Below, piece after piece: positions 8,685-14,581 of a stretch of DNA of 57,545 nt. Source of the stretch: Thermotogaceae bacterium (lineage in GTDB: Bacteria > Thermotogota > Thermotogae > Thermotogales > Thermotogaceae); assembly GCA_015489065.1 (NCBI GenBank), contig WGAO01000127.1, positions 1 through 57,545 of the forward strand. Direction: 5' to 3'. Position 1 is the first letter of the stretch. Each line of letters starts with the position of its first letter. The notes beneath the pieces are model-generated. The model ran no database searches and had not been told where the DNA came from. It saw nothing but the letters and a program-made list of their open reading frames with translations. The translations under genes and the position numbers were made by a program.

Positions 8685-9491
8685 TTACCACCCCTTAATC
8701 GCTGAAAGCATACGAACTGATGCCGGTATAAGCAATATGAAAGACACGGCGACTATTATTACAAGTATCGATCCTGTAAGAAACCAGAGGAATTCTCTGC
8801 GCAAGTTCCTGTACCATGGGTTTGTCCAAAAGTCCCTGTATCTCATTCTGAAAAGAAGCTCTTTTACAGAAACATTTGGGTGGTATGGAACTCTTGTAAT
8901 GTATCCAAATACCATGCCAGTTAGGAGTCCACCTATATGTGCAGCATTATTTATTCCGCTTCCCGGTATAAACCCGTAAATTATGTTAAAGATTATCATT
9001 GGAAGGAGAGCTGCCCCTGTATAAGGTCTCAGAAATATTGGAGTGTCAGATCTGAACCCTGCTGAAAGAAGGACACCAGCAAGTCCGAATATCGCACCGC
9101 TGGCTCCTAGTGATATCGAGCTGCTGTAGAATATCTGGGTTGCTACATTCCCAATGAAGCCTGATGCAAAATAGAATACAAGGAATCTCCAAATCCCATA
9201 TGTGTATTCAACAAGGTTTCCGAGATAATACAGGGCGTACATGTTGAAGAGGAGGTGAAGTATCCCTCCGTGAACGAACATGGCGGTAAAGAGTCTGAAC
9301 CATTCTCCGCATCTTGAAACTATTACACCGACCTGAGCCCCAAACAGCAGATATTTTGCAACCGATATGGGTATTAGGGTTCTGCAATATACGAAATTTC
9401 CAATACCTCGGGGAGAAAATATCGACATAGCTACAAAGAGTAGTACATTCAAAATCACGAGCATTCCGCTCGCGTTTTTAAATCTGTTCAC
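8685..9491 (-). CDS. Rhomboid family intramembrane serine protease
   Basis: A rhomboid (PF01694) with the catalytic serine motif GASGAIFG and the catalytic histidine in AAHIGGLLTG, plus the HxxxN loop HLLFNMYAL. Several transmembrane helices surround these, and another follows near the C-terminus. I place the start at the GTG at 9491 (product 268 residues), six bases after GGAGGG; the ATG at 9497 abuts that ribosome binding site with no spacing and the TTG at 9509 lies before it. It cleaves membrane-anchored substrates within the bilayer; the physiological substrate cannot be inferred. It heads the rhomboid-rgy-queH string on the minus strand and lies just after the spoVS terminator. Confidence 0.9.
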   Translation of the reverse strand: MNRFKNASGMLVILNVLLFVAMSIFSPRGIGNFVYCRTLIPISVAKYLLFGAQVGVIVSRCGEWFRLFTAMFVHGGILHLLFNMYALYYLGNLVEYTYGIWRFLVFYFASGFIGNVATQIFYSSSISLGASGAIFGLAGVLLSAGFRSDTPIFLRPYTGAALLPMIIFNIIYGFIPGSGINNAAHIGGLLTGMVFGYITRVPYHPNVSVKELLFRMRYRDFWTNPWYRNLRREFLWFLTGSILVIIVAVSFILLIPASVRMLSAIKGW

Positions 9492-9504
9492 ACTCATCCC
9501 TCCG

Positions 9505-9534
9505 AACAAAAACCCCCGCCAATTCGGCGGGGGT
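9505..9534 (-). terminator. Intrinsic terminator after spoVS
   Basis: CCCCCGCC (9513-9520) pairs with GGCGGGGG (9526-9533), extended by A9512-T9534, with a five-base loop; on the minus strand it is followed by TTTTTG. The T tract runs into the ribosome binding region of the rhomboid gene, so transcription of rhomboid-rgy-queH needs readthrough or an unseen promoter. Confidence 0.85.
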
Positions 9535-9546
9535 CTTCAAGTCATT

Positions 9547-9810
9547 TCACTCTCTTGGGAATATGATGAACTTTATCCCTGTTTTCTTCTCTCCGTCTAT
9601 CTCAACATCCGTAAAAGCTGGTACACAGACGAGGTCGATTCCGCTGGGCGCCAAGTACCCTCTTGCTACGGCGATAGCCTTTATAGCCTGGTTAACCGCT
9701 CCAGCACCTATCGCCTGAAGTTCCGCTCTACCCTCTTCCCTTATGACACCAGCAAGAGCTCCAGCTACCTTGTTCGGATTCGAGTTTGAAGCTACCTTGA
9801 GGACTTCCAT
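9547..9810 (-). CDS. spoVS: Stage V sporulation protein S (SpoVS) family protein
   Basis: An 87-residue protein with the full SpoVS (PF04232) sequence: MEVLKVASNSNPNKVAGA at the start, a central IGAGAVNQAIKAIAVAR and a C-terminal FTDVEIDGEKKTGIKF. The start is the ATG at 9810 behind AAAGGGGG; longer frames run into the neighbouring tRNA genes. SpoVS proteins are small nucleic-acid-binding-like (Alba-type fold) proteins that are widespread in Thermotogota and Deinococcus-Thermus, which do not sporulate, so the name should not be taken as evidence of sporulation. It follows the tRNA-Arg(TCG) gene by 47 bases with no evident promoter and is probably cotranscribed with the tRNA cluster. Its function here is unknown. 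Confidence 0.9.
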   Translation of the reverse strand: MEVLKVASNSNPNKVAGALAGVIREEGRAELQAIGAGAVNQAIKAIAVARGYLAPSGIDLVCVPAFTDVEIDGEKKTGIKFIIFPRE

Positions 9811-9857
9811 GTTATTACCCCCTTTGCTGTTATGATGTTTTGAATGTATTGCGGGCT

Positions 9858-9934
9858 TGGCGCGCCCGGCAGGACTCGAACCCGCAGCCATCGGATCCGA
9901 AATCCGACGCTCTATCCCGTTGAGCTACGGGCGC
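9858..9934 (-). tRNA. tRNA-Arg (anticodon TCG)
   Basis: Cloverleaf with acceptor GCGCCCG/CGGGCGC, anticodon stem TCGGA/TCCGA and loop TTTCGGA, T arm with GGGTTCGAGTCC-type sequence. CCA is encoded. It is the most distal tRNA of a five-gene cluster. Confidence 0.95.
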
Positions 9935-9939
9935 ACCTC

Positions 9940-10016
9940 TGGGGTGGCCAGCGGGGCTCGAACCCGCGACCGCCTGATCCACAGTCAGGCGCTCTACCAA
10001 CTGAGCTATGGCCACC
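9940..10016 (-). tRNA. tRNA-His (anticodon GTG)
   Basis: Acceptor GTGGCCA/TGGCCAC with the extra 5' G(-1) opposite C73, both expected for bacterial tRNA-His; anticodon stem CCTGA/TCAGG with loop CTGTGGA. CCA is encoded. Confidence 0.95.
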
Positions 10017-10026
10017 ATATAAAAAG

Positions 10027-10100
10027 CGCGCCCGGTGGGAGTCGAACCCACAGCCCTCGGATTAGAAATCCGATGCTCTATCCTATTGAGCTACGGGCGC
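10027..10100 (-). tRNA. tRNA-Arg (anticodon TCT)
   Basis: Acceptor GCGCCCG/CGGGCGC, anticodon stem TCGGA/TCCGA with loop TTTCTAA. After the discriminator G the sequence is CTT, so CCA is not encoded, unlike the other tRNAs in the window. It reads AGA, one of the commonest arginine codons in these genes. Confidence 0.94.
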
Positions 10101-10118
10101 TTCAAAGACCCATATAAA

Positions 10119-10194
<76 letters not shown>

Positions 10195-10211
10195 CCATTT
10201 TATTTTTGTCT

Positions 10212-10287
10212 TGGTCGGGGCGAGAGGACTTGAACCTCCGGCCTCCTGCTCCCAAGGCAGGCGCGCTTCCACCTGCGCTACGCCCCG
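10212..10287 (-). tRNA. tRNA-Pro (anticodon TGG)
   Basis: Acceptor CGGGGCG/CGCCCCG, anticodon stem CCTGC/GCAGG with loop CTTGGGA. Encoded CCA. First gene of the minus-strand tRNA cluster. Confidence 0.95.
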
Positions 10288-10301
10288 ACCTGCGTTCGGT
10301 A

Positions 10302-10330
10302 TATTAACATATCTCTTTCGGAGGCGTCAA
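10302..10330 (-). promoter_or_regulatory. Promoter of the five-tRNA cluster
   Basis: On the minus strand TTGACG (10325-10330) and TTAATA (10302-10307) are separated by 17 bases, placing the start about eight bases before tRNA-Pro. Confidence 0.7.
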
Positions 10331-10392
10331 GATCGATGAGTCTCTTTATCTGTAATTATATATGGACCCTCAAACCCTAGATATAACTTGCA

Positions 10393-10617
10393 TCAGAAAT
10401 CTTCGTACGCAAATATACTCCTTATCGCTACCATGCCAAGATTATAAAGCTGAATCTTCCTCGCAGAGCAAGACCTAAACGCTTGGGAGTTTCTTTTTGA
10501 TTGTCTCACGTAGAGAGTTTTACCTTTTTTAAAAATTTTGTATTTGTGCAGAGCATCTGCTAATTACCTATCCAGATATGTTTTTACCTCTCTACAGATG
10601 GAATACAAATATTTTTA
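10393..10617 (-). pseudogene. Unrecognised coding relic with in-frame stop
   Basis: Reading the minus strand from about 10617 gives KYLYSICREVKTYLDR, then TAA (10564-10566), then 56 further codons (LADALHKYKIFKKGK ... VAIRSIFAYEDF) ending at TGA 10393-10395. The residue composition and the length of open frame in an AT-rich stretch look protein-coding, but there is no ATG, GTG or TTG with a ribosome binding site at the start of the longer segment. I do not recognise the family. It may be a decayed gene or a non-coding stretch that reads well by chance. It lies between two tRNA blocks, a common site for inserted DNA. Confidence 0.35.
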
Positions 10618-10642
10618 CAGTGTGAAGGAAAGATAGTAGAAT
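10614..10642 (+). promoter_or_regulatory. Candidate promoter for the zinc-ribbon microproteins
   Basis: TTTACA (10614-10619) and TAGAAT (10637-10642) are 17 bases apart. The predicted start falls at about 10649, where a ribosome binding site AAAGGAGGG (10649-10657) begins, giving an almost leaderless transcript. Confidence 0.5.
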
Positions 10643-10663
10643 GCGATTAAAGGAGGGAGCTTT

Positions 10664-10750
10664 TTGGGACTATATTGTCCAAATTGTGGTAAAATCCGAT
10701 CTTACTTGCTTTTATGTCCGCGATGCGGATGGATTGGTTGTAAGAGATAA
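10664..10750 (+). CDS. 28-residue zinc-ribbon microprotein (hypothetical)
   Basis: TTG at 10664 is six bases after a strong AAAGGAGGG and starts a 28-codon ORF reading MGLYCPNCGKIRSYLLLC followed by PRCGWIGCKR. CPNC and CPRC form a classical two-knuckle zinc ribbon, the best evidence that the frame is real. The TAA at 10748-10750 is followed in the same frame by 17 codons and more leading into the next small ORF, so the two may be halves of one interrupted gene. I do not recognise a family. Function is unknown; small zinc ribbons often bind nucleic acid or sit in larger complexes. Confidence 0.45.
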   Translation: MGLYCPNCGKIRSYLLLCPRCGWIGCKR

Positions 10751-10765
10751 CTGAATAAGGAAGGA

Positions 10766-10885
10766 ATGTTTTCTTATTGTCCGGTTTGTGAGAGTAGAAT
10801 AACTAGAAATAATCGGATAAGGGATCCTATATACGCTTACAAGGCTTTTGCCGAATTTTATTGCAAGATGAAATATCGCTTCTGA
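10766..10885 (+). CDS. 39-residue small ORF with CPVC knuckle (hypothetical)
   Basis: ATG at 10766 preceded by AAGGAAGGA starts a 39-codon ORF beginning MFSYCPVCESRITRNN and ending FYCKMKYRF. One CxxC knuckle and a later cysteine are visible, with basic residues. It is in the same frame as the preceding 28-residue ORF, separated by a single TAA and five sense codons. It may be a second microprotein or the C-terminal part of a broken zinc-ribbon gene of about 73 residues. The ribosome binding site is closer to the ATG than usual. Family unknown. Confidence 0.4.
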   Translation: MFSYCPVCESRITRNNRIRDPIYAYKAFAEFYCKMKYRF

Positions 10886-10951
10886 GGGTTAGTATTATTG
10901 CTGCAGGTTGCTAATGTTGTTTCTTCCTAATGTTGTAATCTGAAATGTAGC

Positions 10952-10979
10952 TTGAAATAATTGCTTTCAATGGTAAAAT
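10952..10979 (+). promoter_or_regulatory. Promoter of tRNA-Thr, tRNA-Tyr, rpmG
   Basis: TTGAAA (10952-10957), 16-base spacer, then TAAAAT (10974-10979) preceded by TGG. The start would be a few bases before tRNA-Thr. Confidence 0.75.
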
Positions 10980-10990
10980 TCTCCGACGGT

Positions 10991-11066
10991 GCCAGCGTAG
11001 CTCAATCGGCAGAGCGGCTGATTTGTAATCAGCAGGTTGTGGGTTCGAGTCCCACCGCTGGCTCCA
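10991..11066 (+). tRNA. tRNA-Thr (anticodon TGT)
   Basis: Acceptor GCCAGCG/CGCTGGC, anticodon stem GCTGA/TCAGC with loop TTTGTAA, discriminator T and encoded CCA. Confidence 0.95.
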
Positions 11067-11071
11067 GAAGT

Positions 11072-11158
11072 GGTGGGGTGCCCGAGTGGCCAAAGGGGGC
11101 GGACTGTAAATCCGCTGGCAGAACGCCTTCGGAGGTTCAAATCCTCCCCCCACCACCA
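11072..11158 (+). tRNA. tRNA-Tyr (anticodon GTA)
   Basis: An 87-base class II tRNA with a long variable arm; acceptor GGTGGGG/CCCCACC, anticodon stem GCGGA/TCCGC with loop CTGTAAA, encoded CCA. Five bases after tRNA-Thr. Confidence 0.95.
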
Positions 11159-11183
11159 TTTATTTTGATTAAAGGAGGAATAC

Positions 11184-11339
11184 ATGGTGCCCAGGATAAA
11201 GATAGGGTTCAAATGTCAGGAATGCGGAAGAATAAATTATTATTCCACCAAAAGAAAGGATAAAAGATCCAAGATGCAGCTCAGAAAACATTGCCCGCAT
11301 TGCAATAAACATACCATTCATGTTGAGGTAAAGGTTTGA
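11184..11339 (+). CDS. rpmG: Ribosomal protein L33
   Basis: A 51-residue protein starting at the ATG at 11184 behind AAAGGAGGAA. It has the zinc-binding L33 pattern: CQEC near residue 11 and CPHC near residue 37, with the NYYSTKRKDKRS basic stretch between, and the usual LRKHCPHCNKHT near the end. It belongs to the large ribosomal subunit near the E site. It lies 25 bases after tRNA-Tyr in the common tRNA-rpmG arrangement; the usual downstream secE and nusG are absent, and tmRNA follows instead. Confidence 0.95.
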   Translation: MVPRIKIGFKCQECGRINYYSTKRKDKRSKMQLRKHCPHCNKHTIHVEVKV

Positions 11340-11383
11340 ACCAATTTGAATTTCTGATTGTCATTTAAAGGGGTCTGTGAAAT

Positions 11384-11745
11384 GGGGGCGAACGGTCTCG
11401 ACGGGGATGGTGATCCCCGGGAAGCGGGTCGAGGTTCTCCCCATCTCCTCGTAAAAAAGATGGGGTAAAAAAGAAGTGCCAACGATGCTATGCCAGTTGC
11501 TGCCTAATATAGGATAGGCAGCCGTCCTCCCCAGAGTTTGGCCGGGCTCTGGGAGAGGGCGTGATAGAGCCGGCCTATGTCTCTTCCTCTTGCCTCCGGG
11601 GGAGGAGACGAAAACTCAGGAGGCTTTGTCGCATCCGAGCCTGCCCGTGGGCGCGGAGCGACGAGATGAAAAACACGGGCTGCGCCCGGAGAAGCCCGGG
11701 GTGATCCATCCTCGGACGGGGGTTCGAATCCCCCCGCCTCCACCA
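11384..11745 (+). ncRNA. ssrA: Transfer-messenger RNA (tmRNA)
   Basis: The 5' end GGGGGCGAACGGTCTCGACGG and 3' end with TTCGAATCCCCCCGCCTCCACCA form the tRNA-like domain; acceptor GGGGGCG pairs with CGCCTCC and CCA is encoded. The tag reading frame at 11478-11507 encodes ANDAMPVAA then TAA, so the appended tag is Ala plus these nine residues, ending in the Val-Ala-Ala that proteases recognise. G+C-rich pseudoknot arms follow. It rescues ribosomes stalled on broken messages. A long ORF running through it into miaB is an artefact. Confidence 0.96.
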
Positions 11746-11777
11746 GTATCTCCTTCCTTTAATTCGACTCTCCTAAA

Positions 11778-11803
11778 TGATATACTCTCCCAAACTGGGA
11801 GGG
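11778..11803 (+). promoter_or_regulatory. Extended -10 and hairpin in the miaB leader
   Basis: TGA followed by TATACT (11778-11786) could be an extended -10. Overlapping it, CTCTCCCA (11785-11792) can pair with TGGGAGGG (11796-11803) around a three-base loop, covering the miaB ribosome binding site in any longer transcript coming from tmRNA. Confidence 0.4.
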
Positions 11804-11808
11804 ATCGT

Positions 11809-13119
11809 GTGAAAGTCTACATAAAAACTTATGGCTGTCAGATGAATGAGAACGATTCCCTTTACATGATGGGAATATTAAAAGAGCGTGGATATGAGAT
11901 CGTTGATGATCTTGAAGTTGCTGACATAGCTTTGATAAACACATGTGCTGTTAGAAAGAAAGCTGAAGAAAAATTTTATGGAAAATTAGGAGAGATACAG
12001 CATTTAAAGAAAAAGAAGAAGATCATCATCGGTGTGGGTGGGTGCTTTGCGGAAAAGGAAAGGGATAAACTTCTTTCAAAAGGTGTTGATTTTGTCTTTG
12101 GAACTAGGAGTTATTCAAAAGTAGGAAATCTCGTTGAAAGGGCCCTGAAAGGTGAGAAATTCTCATACTTTGAGGATCACATAGATGAGATAACTTCCCA
12201 GACACCTAGAATTGTCTCGTCGCATCACGCTTGGGTTACGATAATCTATGGTTGCGATAGATTTTGCTCATACTGTATAGTTCCGTATACGCGTGGTAGG
12301 GAAAAGAGCCGTCCGATGGATGACATCTTAAAAGAAGTTAGAAATCTCGTTGAAAAAGGAGTTAGAGAAATAACTTTCCTTGGTCAGAATGTCGACGCTT
12401 ATGGGAAAGATTTAGGTGATGGTACATCTCTTGCAAAGCTTTTGGATATTTCGAAAAACATAGAAGGACTTGACAGAATATGGTTTTTGACTTCTTATCC
12501 TTCGGATGTTACCGATGAACTTATCGATGTTGTAGCCTCGAATGAGAAGATCTCAAAGAACTTCCATCTTCCGGTTCAAGCGGGATCTAACAGAATTCTT
12601 GAGCGCATGAGAAGAAGGTATACAAGGGAAGAATATTTGGATTTGATATACAAGATAAAAAATAGAGTGAAGAATGTTTCCATAAGCACTGACATAATAG
12701 TTGGTTTCCCTGGTGAGAGTGAAGAGGATTTCGAAGAGACAGAGGACCTGCTCAAAAAAGTGGAGTTTGAAAGAGTCAATCTCGCGATATACTCTCCTCG
12801 TGAAGGGACACTGGCTTATAAAATTTATGAAGATGATGTACCTCATGAGGAGAAGGTCAGGAGATTTCAGCGGCTTCTTGAGCTTCAGAAATCCATAAAC
12901 AAAAAATTGAACGAATCCTACAGGGGAAAGACTGTGAGAATAATAGTGGAAGCACGTTCTAAAAATGGCCTTATGTATGGCAGGGATATAAGAAACAAAA
13001 TAATAGCGTTTGAAGGTAGTGTGGATATGATAGGAAAGTTTGCAGATGTAAAAGTGAACAAGATAACCGCAGGACCTCTATATGGTAGACTTGTATGGTT
13101 GGAGGGATCGGAAAGATGA
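11809..13119 (+). CDS. miaB: tRNA-2-methylthio-N6-dimethylallyladenosine synthase MiaB
   Basis: A 436-residue radical SAM methylthiotransferase that adds a methylthio group to position 2 of i6A37 in tRNAs reading UNN codons. Visible in order: the UPF0004 domain ([35 protein letters not shown]) with the three cysteines of the auxiliary cluster, the radical SAM CxxxCxxC in [18 protein letters not shown], and a C-terminal TRAM-like region from about residue 370. I chose the GTG at 11809, five bases after GGGAGGG; the frame is open further upstream only because it runs through tmRNA. Its stop overlaps the def start codons. Confidence 0.94.
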   Translation: MKVYIKTYGCQMNENDSLYMMGILKERGYEIVDDLEVADIALINTCAVRKKAEEKFYGKLGEIQHLKKKKKIIIGVGGCFAEKERDKLLSKGVDFVFGTRSYSKVGNLVERALKGEKFSYFEDHIDEITSQTPRIVSSHHAWVTIIYGCDRFCSYCIVPYTRGREKSRPMDDILKEVRNLVEKGVREITFLGQNVDAYGKDLGDGTSLAKLLDISKNIEGLDRIWFLTSYPSDVTDELIDVVASNEKISKNFHLPVQAGSNRILERMRRRYTREEYLDLIYKIKNRVKNVSISTDIIVGFPGESEEDFEETEDLLKKVEFERVNLAIYSPREGTLAYKIYEDDVPHEEKVRRFQRLLELQKSINKKLNESYRGKTVRIIVEARSKNGLMYGRDIRNKIIAFEGSVDMIGKFADVKVNKITAGPLYGRLVWLEGSER

Positions 13120-13622
13120 TGAGGATAAGGCTCTATGGAGATCCAGTGCTCAGGCAGAAAGCAAAGAGAGTTGAAATAATTGATGAAAATCTCAATGAGA
13201 TATTAGAGGACATGATAGAGACTATGTACATGGGTGATGGTGTCGGGCTTGCTGCACCACAGGTTGGAATATCTCTCAGAATGTTCGTAATGGATTATGG
13301 GGATGGACCTATAAAAGTGATCAATCCAGAGATAGTAGAAAGGAGTGAAGAGAAAGCCATCGAAGAAGAGGGGTGTCTTTCTTTGCCAGAGATATTCGAG
13401 GATGTGGAAAGACCTGTGTGGATAAAGGTCAAGTTTCAGAATGAAAAAGGTGAGTGGATTGAAAGAGAATTCGAGGACTATCCCGCAAGAGTTTTTCAAC
13501 ATGAATACGATCACTTAGATGGTATATTGTTCATAGACAGGATATCCCCGGCAAAGAGAGCGTTGCTAAAGCCAAAGCTTCTGGAACTGATAAAAAGATC
13601 AAAGCACAGATCGAAAGTTTAA
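13116..13622 (+). CDS. def: Peptide deformylase
   Basis: A 168-residue metalloenzyme removing the N-terminal formyl group from nascent proteins. All three catalytic motifs are intact: [10 protein letters not shown] near residue 38, EEGCLSLP near residue 85 with the metal-ligand Cys, and [12 protein letters not shown] near residue 127 with two metal-ligand His and the catalytic Glu. Two consecutive ATG codons (13116 and 13119) follow GGAGGG and overlap the miaB stop; either may be used. It is the last gene of the miaB-def pair and ends at a strong terminator. Confidence 0.95.
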   Translation: MMRIRLYGDPVLRQKAKRVEIIDENLNEILEDMIETMYMGDGVGLAAPQVGISLRMFVMDYGDGPIKVINPEIVERSEEKAIEEEGCLSLPEIFEDVERPVWIKVKFQNEKGEWIEREFEDYPARVFQHEYDHLDGILFIDRISPAKRALLKPKLLELIKRSKHRSKV

Positions 13623-13623
13623 C

Positions 13624-13658
13624 AAAAAAAGGGGGCCGAGAGCCCCCTTTTCTTTTTT
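13624..13658. terminator. Bidirectional intrinsic terminator between def and the SPW gene
   Basis: GGGGGC (13631-13636) pairs with GCCCCC (13642-13647) with a five-base loop; it is flanked by an A run on the left and a T run on the right, so it can stop transcription from both convergent genes. Confidence 0.92.
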
Positions 13659-13666
13659 CAAGCTGA

Positions 13667-13990
13667 TCAAGCGTAGGAACCTTTTCTGTCAAAGAATGCA
13701 AATATGAGAGCTATTATTCCGAATATGAGTCCGTTTGCCAAAGCCCCACCTTTCGATCCTATGATTGGTGGAATGAAAGCGGAGATGACAAGCCAAATTC
13801 CGACGATCAGCTCTATCCAACCGGCAACTTTAGAAGTCTTAAGCATGAATATTCCAGCTATGAGAATCACTAAACCGACTATGAGGAAATCTGCGAGATT
13901 TGCCGCCTTACTACCCGTAATTGCCGGTATGAATGAAGCTATGATAAGCCAAATGGAGAGAATGAGAACAGTCCAACCTTTCCAGCTCAT
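13667..13990 (-). CDS. SPW-repeat membrane protein
   Basis: A 107-residue protein consisting of two similar halves, each with two predicted transmembrane helices: WTVLILSIWLIIASFIP...GSKAA in the first and WIELIVGIWLVISAFIPPIIGSKGG in the second. This fits the SPW repeat family (PF03779), small membrane proteins of unknown function. The start is an ATG at 13990 behind GAGGAGGTG, 12 bases after the ArsR-family gene stop, so the two form an operon and the regulator probably controls it. What it does is unknown. Confidence 0.75.
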   Translation of the reverse strand: MSWKGWTVLILSIWLIIASFIPAITGSKAANLADFLIVGLVILIAGIFMLKTSKVAGWIELIVGIWLVISAFIPPIIGSKGGALANGLIFGIIALIFAFFDRKGSYA

Positions 13991-14002
13991 AAGCCCACCT
14001 CC

Positions 14003-14362
14003 TCACTTGTTAATCTTTAAAACATGTTTTAGACCCTCTTTTAAAACATTCCCAACATGCTTGTTTTGAATGCTGTATCTTACAAATCGACCTTTTCTTT
14101 TGGTCTTTACGAGTTTCAAGTGTCTGAGTATTTTGAGATGCGATGAAACCGTAGACTGATCAAGATTTAACATACTTGCTATGTCTCCTACACACTTTTT
14201 CCCTTTCAAGAGGATCATCATAATCCTAAGCCTTGTTGGATTAGAGAAAACCGAGTAAAACTGTGAGAGTTCTTTGATTGTTTCTTCGTTCGTGAGTATC
14301 CATTCCTTGGTCGCAAACTGACTGAGGTTGAAATCCCCTTCTAACCCCATGTTTTCACTCAT
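14003..14362 (-). CDS. ArsR/SmtB-family transcriptional regulator
   Basis: A 119-residue winged-helix protein. The helix-turn-helix region reads SNPTRLRIMMILLKGKKCVGDIASML followed by LDQSTVSSHLKILRHLKLVKTKRKGRFVRYSI, the canonical ArsR-type pattern. It has only one cysteine in the sensing helix region, without the CxC of arsenic sensors, so the ligand is unclear. The start is the ATG at 14362, preceded by AGAGG; earlier GTG codons overlap that site. It precedes an SPW membrane protein gene and is closely similar to the regulator at 21851-22195. A perfect inverted repeat overlaps its promoter and suggests autoregulation. Confidence 0.88.
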   Translation of the reverse strand: MSENMGLEGDFNLSQFATKEWILTNEETIKELSQFYSVFSNPTRLRIMMILLKGKKCVGDIASMLNLDQSTVSSHLKILRHLKLVKTKRKGRFVRYSIQNKHVGNVLKEGLKHVLKINK

Positions 14363-14382
14363 TCTCACCACCTCTCTTATAA

Positions 14383-14428
14383 TTTATACATATTCAAAGA
14401 CCCATGTGTAAACATAAATAGTTACACA
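14383..14428 (-). promoter_or_regulatory. Promoter and operator of the ArsR-SPW operon
   Basis: On the minus strand TTTACA (14407-14412) and TATAAA (14383-14388) are separated by 18 bases. TGTGTAA (14405-14411) and TTACACA (14422-14428) form a perfect seven-base inverted repeat with a ten-base spacer that overlaps the -35, a plausible binding site for the encoded repressor. Confidence 0.55.
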
Positions 14429-14531
14429 CTCATTTGTTTGTAAATATGCTATTATCACAATATAATTAAATCAATACTTTTAACATTTTTGTAACATTTC
14501 TGCCGCTGTGTTGAGAGATTGTCTTCAAGCC

Positions 14532-14560
14532 TTGGAAAAATCGTATCTTCGCTGTAATAT
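14532..14560 (+). promoter_or_regulatory. Promoter of thrS
   Basis: TTGGAA (14532-14537) and TAATAT (14555-14560) with a 17-base spacer, about 20 bases before the thrS start. No T-box leader is present between them. Confidence 0.65.
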
Positions 14561-14581
14561 ACCGGCGAGGGGGTGTAAAAA

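Noticed and set aside
9547-9810. SpoVS as evidence of sporulation
   Set aside because: SpoVS is common in non-sporulating thermophiles and no other sporulation gene is present.
11590-11808. Open frame extending miaB upstream through tmRNA
   Set aside because: It lies inside the tmRNA gene and has no ribosome binding site; the GTG at 11809 behind GGGAGGG gives a normal-length MiaB.
14364-14581. T-box or other amino-acid riboswitch before thrS
   Set aside because: The promoter sits only about 20 bases before the start, leaving no room for a leader RNA, and no T-box sequence is seen.
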